NCBI GenBank assembly: GCA_000320605.2
Contig: KB445794.1
Span: 1,066,610 to 1,122,557, forward strand
Origin: Gelatoporia subvermispora B
Taxonomy: Eukaryota; Basidiomycota; Agaricomycetes; Polyporales; Gelatoporiaceae
DNA length: 55,948 nt
Direction: 5' to 3'
Part shown: positions 48,901-55,948 of the stretch, one piece after another
Numbering within the stretch: the stretch's first letter is position 1
How the letters are laid out: each line of letters starts with the position of its first letter
Made by a program: the position numbers and the translations under genes
Notes under the pieces: generated by a model
Database searches by the model: none
What the model saw: the letters and a program-made list of their open reading frames with translations, nothing else
Told to the model about the DNA's origin: nothing

Positions 48901-50879
48901 CGCCTCCCGCGCGTCCTGCTCGCGCTCCAGCTTCAGCGCACCCGTCAGCGCGATCCGGATCAGGATCTTCAGGTAGTGCGCCAGGCCCGTCACCAGCGCC
49001 AGCAGCTCCTGCGTCATCCCTATCCGCCGCGCACCTGTCTCTTGCGTATGCGACAGCAGTGTGAACAGGTCCACCGTCTTGCGGCACAGCATCCGAGCTT
49101 CTCGCACGTGCGACATCCCTGCGGAGCCCATCAGCCGCTCGTTCCCTGACAGCAGTGGCATACGGCCTACCCTTCATCTTCAGACGTGCAAACTGGAACT
49201 CTAGATCGTCTATCGTCGCGAACAGAACCTCCACGTGCAAGATGAACTTCTCCGCCATCCTGATGGCCTCGAGGTATTGTCCGTTGCTGACCTGCCGCAA
49301 CATATCTGATATACACGCCGCACTCGATTCCTCGAATGCCGACAGCACACTGATCCTCCGTGAGCTGACGCCCCAGACAGCGAGTTGGTGCACAAGCAAG
49401 ACAACACTCACGTCCATATCCGGTAGACCTGCTGCTCCATCCTGATTTGTTTGTCCTTCAAGCTGTTCGGCGATTCCTTCCGCTCCTCCTCGTCCCATGG
49501 CGACTCCGCAGCATGACCGTCTGCGTCTTCGAGGGACGGAGCCGGTCGACGTGAGGTTACCTTTACATTCCAGAACTGTTGCCAGAGAACAGGTCAGCGT
49601 CGTCGCAGTGAATTCTATTGAGCACGGGATAGCAACCTTGTTGATCATGTAGCATTCCGGATGCCAGCACTCGTCTCGCATGTTCCGGTTGATCTCTACG
49701 AACTGCTTGAGGATCGCGCTATTGCATCCCGCGCACTTTGTCGCGAACCGCGTCGAGTAGTGGAAGTGGCAGTACACATCCCCGTCATGCTCGTAATACG
49801 AGTCTTGCGGGCCAAACAGCGTCGGACAGACGGAGCAAGTAAAGTGTTCCACATGGAACTTTTTATCTGAGAACAAAAGAAGGTGAACACGTAAAACCGG
49901 CATTTTAAGATCCGGAGACGTACTGCACGCTGTTATGTAACTGCCCCTTAGTGCCATACCGCACTTGGCGCAGATGAGATTCAGGCGCCGGAAGTAGTCC
50001 CGCTCGCACAACGGGTGCTGCTTTCCGTCGGGCCCATCGATCGGAAAGAATTTCGATGCGACAACGGTCCCGCAGTCCTGTGAACCTGTGAGCGGGGGCA
50101 CGCCCGAGACGGCCAGAGGGACGCACCAAGCATTTGAAACACTGCAGGTGATATACGGTACCGAGGGCGCGGACGAAGGCCCCCTGCATCGCCTTGCCGC
50201 ACGCGAAACATGGTCTGGGAACGCAAGATTTTTAGAACGGCGTCCTGAGCGGGTGAACAGCCCGTGGCGGGGCATCCGCACGCGGGGGGACAGGCAGAGG
50301 CAGCCCGAGAAAGACTCACGTGGAAGCGACGCTGTTGCTGGTGTGCGTCGTCGACGTCCCGGCCAGGCCACTCCCGCCGGGGGTCGTCGGCTCGGAGTAG
50401 TGCGAGACGTCCGAGTGCGAGTGTGCGCTGCCGGGACGAGTATGGTCGGAGGAAGAGGACTGGTTGTGGTTGCTGGAGCTGGCAGGAGTGGTCGGTCGAC
50501 TAGCGGTGAGGTACGTCTGCGATCGCGAGAGGAGCTGATCTGGGGGGTGGACGTCGACCATGTAGCGGGAGCTCGAGTGGTTGAGGTCCTCGCTGCGGGC
50601 ATGGTGATAGTCATCGCCCTTGTGCCGCCTCTGATCGAGGTCGAGTGGAGAGCTGACGGTGGATGCTCTGTGTGGATACCGGGGGCGTTCGTTCTGATTG
50701 GAAGTGCTGCCAGCAGGTGGGAGGGGGTGGTCATCACGGGTCGGAGACGAGACGAGGTCAGAGGTGTAGGTAGACTCAGAGTCGGAGGCCATGTAAGCGA
50801 GAGCAGAGTGATCTCCAGACGGGCGGGGTTCATCAGGTCGGGGGCTGCGCTGGCGACCCTGGTCCGTGGGTCCGCTCAT
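45968..50879 (-). CDS. LRG1: LIM-domain RhoGAP, Lrg1 type
   Basis: A GTPase-activating protein for Rho1, limiting glucan synthesis and cell-wall-integrity signalling. A disordered Ser/Thr/His-rich N terminus starts MSGPTDQGRQRSPRPDEP. LIM 1 begins CFACGKAMQGAF and ends PLCERDYFRRL. LIM 2 is CAKCGMALRGSYI to YCHFHYSTRF. LIM 3 is CAGCNSAILKQFVEI to CWHPECYMINKFW. After a helical region, a fourth Cys/His cluster (CVKCNQTVEEDCVRLGTYQ...CVQCANC...CTEHAHPGC) looks like another LIM. The RhoGAP domain carries the arginine finger in SIEGIFRRNGNIRRLKEL, then NPVQLAALLKKFFRDLPDPL and KMDLPNLATVICPSIL. A Pro/Ser/Gln-rich tail stops at 45968. The ATG is at 50877-50879. About twelve exons. Confidence 0.92.
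48480..48506 (-). repeat. 6-bp repeat coding (Asp-Lys)n in LRG1
   Basis: (TCCTTG)3 plus partial units on the plus strand give DDKDKDKDT in the linker inside the fourth LIM-like region of LRG1. Confidence 0.7.
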
Positions 50880-52917
50880 GGAGGGCGCAGCCTGGGGAGA
50901 AGGTCAGAACGGCCGTTACGTTGTCGGAGGAGGGGACGAGAGAGCTGGAGGCGACCACCAATACTAATCTCCAATTTAGCCCTGGCACGCTCTATGCATG
51001 TCACGCTGCTTGCCAAGGTCATTCGCCGGTCACTGTTTTGTCACACATGTCACGCGTGTGCGCGTCTGCCGTCTGGCGGTCGTCCTCGCCGTCGCCATCA
51101 CCTCGCACGGCTGCTCGCGCGTGGCTGCCTGAGTACGGTTAGCGAAGTGGACCAGGTCTGTTAACGCTGGGGAACTGGGGACTTCGTCGGCACTGCATGA
51201 TGTCCACGCCGTAACATGTATGCTGAGATGCAAGGAATATATTGAAGGCATACGTAATGGATAGCTATGCAGGGCCATGCATACGCTTCTGATTGCACTA
51301 CCAGAGAATGCAAGGGATGCAGCAAAGTGTACACTATGAATGGCCATGCATATGGTCTGAGGGACCTATGTAGTGGAGTACAATCGTACTACAATGGAAT
51401 GCAAGTAGTGCAGTGAAGGCATATGTCATGGATAGCTATGCAGGGTCATGCATGCACTTGAGAGACCTATGCAGGATAATGCAATTTCACTATCAAAGAT
51501 TGCAAGGAATGCAGCGAAGTTGAACAGTATGGTTTGCCATGCAGAGGTATATAGGGTCTGAGGGACGTATGTAGCGGAGTGCAATCGCACTATAAGGGAA
51601 TGCAAATAGTACAGTGAAGGCATATGTCATGGATAGCTATGCAGGGTCATGCATGCACTTGAGAGACACATGTAGGAGAATGCAATTGCACTATCAGAGA
51701 TTGCAAGGAATGCAGCGAAGTTGAACAGTATGGTTTGCCATGCAGAGGTATATAGGGTCTGAGGGACGTATGTAGCGGAGTGCAATCGTACTGTAAGGGA
51801 ATGCAAGTAGTGCAGCGAAGGCATATGTCATGCCTGCCTCTGTAGGGCTATGCATACCAAGAGCCTACTTTGCTGATGTATGTATGTAGAAGTCTGCTCG
51901 CGTGTGCTGCGTCTGCAAGACTGCAATAGTGTACATAGCCAGCCATATTTCTTGGCAGTAAAGGCAGATATGGACAGCCGTGCACGGCTATGCATTCTCG
52001 CAAGCATGACATGTTTGGACCTGACCCATCTCGCCAACCATAAGTACCGAGTGTGCGCCAGCCAACGTCTGCCAACGTCCGTCGTCCTCTGCCAGCTGCC
52101 GCTGCCGCTGCCGCCTGCCGGCTCGCCTCTACTGCAGATCCCTTCCCCCGCCGCCCGCCCCGTCATGCTCATTAGCCTCGCTCCCCGCCGCATCCGCCAT
52201 GGCCCCCATCCCGGCGCATGGACTTCGGTGATGGTGCTCGACGCTGTGCACTTCCCGTTTCAGCATACTACGGCCCACTCCTCCCGTATGGCTGTTCCCC
52301 TCTGGCCTTTAGCCCAGCTTCTCATCACCCACTAACGCACTCTGACGGTGATGACGCTACGCCCGGCTTGCTCCCTGGCACGAGACCATCCACACTCCTT
52401 CACCTTCATACATGTTTCCGCTCTCGTCGACAGCTGCGCCACACGCTCCCCGCCCCTCTCGCCACTTGCGATCGGTTGATCTAGATGTGACAGATTGCCA
52501 AGCGGTCCTGCACGGTACCCATCTTCGCATCCCTTCTGTCGACAAAATCCCCCGGCCCGGAGAACATCCTCTCAGACACGCTAGACACGCAAATTCTGCA
52601 TTCTTATGCCGTCCTTCAGTCGCTGTCGCCCAGGGGTACTGTCACCAGCAAAACCTCCTGGATACACACTGCAAGCTGCCCTGGGTCATCAGATGGCTAC
52701 CACATACCCGCGCAACAGCTATCACCCATCCCATCACTGACAGTCCGCATTTGCATTACTCTGCTCCGTGTGGACGTCTCTCCACCTATTGGGGATTGTG
52801 CGCGTGATACGAGCCATCATTGCAAAGTCTCCAAGCCTGTCAGTGCCCTTCCGGTCAGATCTTTCCTAATACATGCACCTACAACAACCATTGCACAGAA
52901 GTACATGTCCGATTTTT
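50880..52917. other. 2 kb gene-free region with a tandem repeat
   Basis: Left end: probable LRG1 promoter. Centre: the 171/201-bp tandem repeat. Right part (51.9-52.9 kb): open frames on the plus strand (for example 52412-52807) of mixed composition, without family match or splice support. The far right is the 3' flank of the carboxypeptidase. No RNA gene is recognised. Confidence 0.5.
51244..51860. repeat. Tandem repeat, unit ~201 bp, three copies plus a partial fourth
   Basis: Units begin GAAGGCATA: copy 1 at 51244 (171 bp, internal deletion), copy 2 at 51415 (201 bp), copy 3 at 51616 (201 bp), and a fourth starting at 51817 that decays after about 45 bp. Copies 2 and 3 differ at roughly 11 of 201 positions by my count. 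ATGCA/TGCAT words are dense throughout. Each unit carries a short inverted repeat around AATC. The minus-strand frames inside copies 2 and 3 are near-identical 65-codon ORFs, a by-product of the repeat. Confidence 0.9.
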
Positions 52918-55242
52918 CTAAAGGTCGCTCTCATCCGCGTTCAGAATGAGCGTGGTAAAGAACCGGATCGTTTCGATCAATGCATCCGCGGGGAGGTCTG
53001 TAAAATCCTTGTCAAACCTCAGTCACACGGGCACAATATATCCACTGACGCTCGTTCACGGTATGCACCCCGCCAGCGAGACTAGACGCGTTCCCGCTAT
53101 TGTGGTGGTTGTACCGGAAGATGTGCTCTGTCAACTTCCAATAGTACCGCGTGTCTATGCGCCAATTGTCAATCCTAGACGTTCGCATCAACAGCTGCCA
53201 GATCACCTACCAGTGTTACCTGACATAATCCCAGGAGACACGATGATGTTGTCTCCCTGCAAATCGCGGTGCGCGTTGTACGTCGCCTTGATCGTGCCCG
53301 ACAGTAGCGCGTACGGGGCGGCGTCCACGGGTGTGTCCGGCGCAGGCGCGAGCGCAGTGCCCCACGCGTCGCTGAGCGTCAACGTGCCGTACGCGGGGGC
53401 GCCCTGCGAGAGGTCGTCCCCAAATGCGGTCACAGAAAGATTGAACTCGCCCGCGAGCTTCTTGAGCAGCGCCGTGTCGTGCTTCTTCACCTCGTCCACA
53501 GAGCTGCACGAGGCCGCGTCCCGCGCGGATCAGCCACACGCTCGTCACCCTGCACGCGCGGACGCTGCACGCACCTCTCAGTCGCGATGCGGTGGTTTAC
53601 GACCGCCCACGCCTGCTCGGGCAGCGCGTTCGTCTTGACGCCGCCATTGATGAGGTCGATCGCCTGCGTCGTGCCCGTGAACGCGCGGAAGTCGTCGTCG
53701 AGCCCGAAGAGCGCATCGCCTGCCGCGCGCAGCGCCGCGTCCGACGAGCCCGCCTTCTGGATCGCCTTGCGCACGGGCGCGGGCAGCCCCGGCGCGTGCG
53801 CGGCGAGGCACTGCGCCTTGAGGTACATCGGCGTGCCGCGCGCCAGGCGCACCTCGTACGGGTGCTCCTCGACATGCACGAGCAGCGCGGCGAGGATGCC
53901 GATGGTCTGTGGGTTCGTTAGGGGCGAAGTGAAAGGGCGAGCAGGTGGGTGGCTGTACGGTGTGAGGCGGGGGAACGCTGGAGTGTCCCCCTGGGGAGGT
54001 CACCTCGACGCGGACGTCGATGTAGCCTTTCTCGGCGATAGCAAGGTTTGCGACGACACCTCCGAATTGCTCGCTGAAGCCGCCTGGGATCTATGAGCAT
54101 CCGGCGCCGAGTACATTACGTTTCACGGAGACGTACCACCCTCATCGACCAGGAGTGCGAAGCCGTTCTCGCCGTACGTCTTGAGCAGGTAGTCTGCCAG
54201 GGTCGCTGCACCCTGTGTATACACGATTTTGAGATTATATGCGCTATTGTGTCAGAGGTGGGACCTTACGTGCAGCCCACTTGTCTCCTCGTCAAAACCG
54301 AACGCAAGAACGACGCTCCGAGTGGGCTCGAACCCATTCTCCAGGAGGTTCTCGATTGTGGACATGGCACCGATCAATCCGCTCTTGTCATCAGAGCTCC
54401 CTCGGCCCCAGATGTATTCGCCTGGAAGAAGACGTTGGTGAGGTTCCAGTGGGGCAGGAGGATATATGCGCGTACCATCGAAGTAGCCGGAGAATGGCGG
54501 GTGTGTCCAGTCATCTACCGTGTCCGGGTTCACCGGGACGACGTCTGTGGACCGGATGCGCAAAACCGTCGCGCAAGTATGAACAGCAACACGTACCTTG
54601 ATGGGCGGCCAGTAAGAGAGGCTTCAGGGACGCGTCCGAGCCCTTCCACACGTACACCAGCCCATACGTATTCACCTTCGTGAGCTCCAACGTTGAGTGT
54701 CTGAGCTGTCTAAGCATGCGTGTAAGGTCTCCGCTCGAATGAAGCACTCACATGAGTGGGAAAGCACTGAGCAGATACTCGTGGAACGGCGTGAACACCT
54801 CCCAGCGCGGGTCCTCGCCCACCGGGCCCATCTTATCAAACGATGGCGTCCTGTTCACCATCATTTCCTGCGATCGCACGCGCAAGTACTCTGGCACTCA
54901 CGGAACACGCACAGCTCCCCCAAGCCAGTCCACCGCACGCGTTAGGAAGGCCTCGCTTCCATACGTCTCGCCCAGTTTTTCCCAGAGCGCACCATTCTTC
55001 TGCGGGAGGAGCGGCGCCGCCTGCGGGCACAGCGCCTTGAGCTCAGCATTGTCAGAGACATCAGAGAGCGATGAGAGAGGATCCGTAGGCAGCAGATCCA
55101 GCGAGTGGAGACACGCCGAGAAGCCAAAGATGACGACAGCCAGTTGCACGCAGAGCCTCAGGCGGGAGAAGGGGCCATGTCTAGCGGGATGCGCGACGGG
55201 TTCGCTCACGGGGAGCACGAACTCTTTCGTCGGCGGCGCCAT
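52918..55242 (-). CDS. CPS1: Carboxypeptidase S-type metallopeptidase (Gly-Xaa carboxypeptidase, M20)
   Basis: A zinc exopeptidase releasing C-terminal residues, in yeast delivered to the vacuole as a membrane precursor. The N-terminal cytosolic stretch is followed by one membrane anchor (LCVQLAVVIFGFSACLHSL, near residue 35). M20 core: LLLAAHQ-DVVPVNPDT with the first zinc His and the bridging-side Asp; YIWGRGSSDDKSGLIGAM with the metal-binding Asp; and FGFDEETSG with the catalytic Glu. The dimerisation domain holds VTSPGGHSSVPPPHT. The C-terminal part is YNAHRDLQGDNIIVSPG, then DTRYYWKLTEHIFRYN, GVHTVNE-H-LPADALIETIRF and NADESDL, with a stop at 52918 on a last exon after a 55-60 nt intron. 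The ATG at 55240-55242 is preceded by a TATA box. About eleven exons. Confidence 0.9.
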
Positions 55243-55309
55243 GGTCGTCGCAAAGAGAGCTCGAGAGGATGCCGGGAGGCGGGGCGACTGCGAGGCCGGA
55301 CCGTGTGCT

Positions 55310-55317
55310 TATATATA
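55310..55317 (-). promoter_or_regulatory. TATA box of CPS1
   Basis: TATATATA followed on the minus strand by AGCACACGG, 68 bp upstream of the start codon. A strong motif at a suitable distance, not experimentally shown. Confidence 0.5.
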
Positions 55318-55489
55318 GTGGGATTCCCAGCGACCGGCGCGGATGACCTTGTGCTCGTGCGAGGTCGTCTTATCGCTCGTTCGCGGGACTGCATGGCGAG
55401 ACTGTGATAGACGAATAGACGATGGGCCCCGGATGATGTGATTGTCGACGAACATCACGAGAGGTCCGCGGTGGCGATCGTCATCAAAC

Positions 55490-55510
55490 GAGGAGGAGGA
55501 GGAGGAGGAG
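55490..55510. repeat. (GGA)7 microsatellite
   Basis: Seven uninterrupted AGG/GGA triplets in non-coding sequence. Confidence 0.8.
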
Positions 55511-55948
55511 ATCACATTCGCCGCCGGTAGGAGTCACGTGCTACGATACATCTTTCGCACAGCGTGTACACAACCACGGACCCGACAACCTACTTAGAAA
55601 ACGCAGTAGCGTACCTATCTCCGACCAATCACCCCACGCGCAGCCTCTCCTAGTACCCCGAGTACATCGAACCGAATGCTCTGGCCCAAATGTGAGCGTA
55701 CGTGACGCCCACATAGGCAGGAGCGTAGTTAAAACCTGCCGTGCACCGGACAAAAAACCCCAGTGGGGAAAAATAATATATTTTGCTACCCGGCAGGAAT
55801 CAGCAGCAGTCCCCTGCATGCCAATAACACTCGCTACGCACCAAGCCTTCCTCCGATCCACCCCGTCTACTAGGCGAGTCCCACGCGAGATGTGGTAGGG
55901 TCGTGAGCAGTCTCCTGGGCCAGGGAACCCTGTGGGACAACCGTGGGG

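Larger units (their letters stand above)
55243..55948. other. Region upstream of the carboxypeptidase to the window edge
   Basis: Promoter region of CPS1 and beyond. It holds a TATATATA element and a (GGA)7 tract. A 106-codon minus frame at 55541-55861 has no family resemblance. No further gene can be supported. Confidence 0.4.

Noticed and set aside
48557..50833. A 758-codon uninterrupted minus-strand frame overlapping LRG1
   Set aside because: It runs through introns and an alternative frame of LRG1. Only short parts match the LIM exons; the rest is Arg/Asp/Gly-rich text typical of GC-biased shadow frames.
51426..51824. Two near-identical 65-codon minus-strand ORFs
   Set aside because: They exist because the 201-bp repeat is divisible by 3. 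Composition is not protein-like and copy 1 does not keep the frame.
52412..52807. 131-codon plus-strand ORF right of the tandem repeat
   Set aside because: His/Pro/Arg-rich, no splice context and no known family.
55541..55861. 106-codon minus-strand ORF near the right edge
   Set aside because: No family match; lies upstream of the CPS1 promoter in sequence without coding character.

Overview
The window looks like nuclear DNA of a filamentous basidiomycete, most likely an Agaricomycete. Almost every gene is cut by short introns of about 45-60 nt with GT(A/G)NGT donors and CAG/TAG acceptors. The proteins read as fungal families, intergenic gaps are short, and strands alternate constantly. I see no rRNA, tRNA, CRISPR array, transposon or prokaryote-type operon. 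Exon boundaries given below were deduced by eye from splice signals, reading frame and remembered family sequence; they are not transcript-supported.

Left part (1-17.5 kb): the 5' end of a gene leaving the window; a small-molecule O-methyltransferase (+); the mRNA-decapping activator PAT1 (-); a 2',3'-cyclic-nucleotide 3'-phosphodiesterase (+) divergent from PAT1; glycogen debranching enzyme (-); SAGA subunit SGF73 (-); and, divergent from it, the cytosolic Fe-S scaffold NBP35 (+).

Middle (17.6-37.9 kb): SLT2/MPK1 MAP kinase (-); a holo-ACP synthase (+); an organellar RF2-type peptide release factor (-); a proline-iminopeptidase-like hydrolase (+); an aromatic FAD monooxygenase (-); mitoferrin (-); a hypoxanthine/xanthine-type phosphoribosyltransferase (-); RNA polymerase III subunit RPC4 (+); symplekin/Pta1 (-); and V-ATPase subunit G (+).

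Right part (38-56 kb): a Zn2Cys6 transcription factor (-) with a 2.5 kb GC-rich gene-free stretch upstream; a divergent ribosomal-protein pair, RPP2 (-) and RPS15 (+); a LIM/RhoGAP protein of the Lrg1 type (-); a gene-free region of about 2 kb carrying a ~201-bp tandem repeat; and a vacuolar-type carboxypeptidase S (-).

Most genes are housekeeping (mRNA 3' processing and decay, transcription, translation, Fe-S and iron handling, vacuole, glycogen). They do not form a metabolic cluster. Two belong to one signalling axis: Lrg1 restrains Rho1, and SLT2 is the MAP kinase at the end of the Rho1-PKC cell-wall-integrity cascade. The points most worth a second look are an RF2-type release factor with the UGA-reading SPF signature, three very small exons (7, 13 and 16 nt, one next to a GC-AG intron), and the tandem repeat whose internal hairpin shows a compensatory base change.
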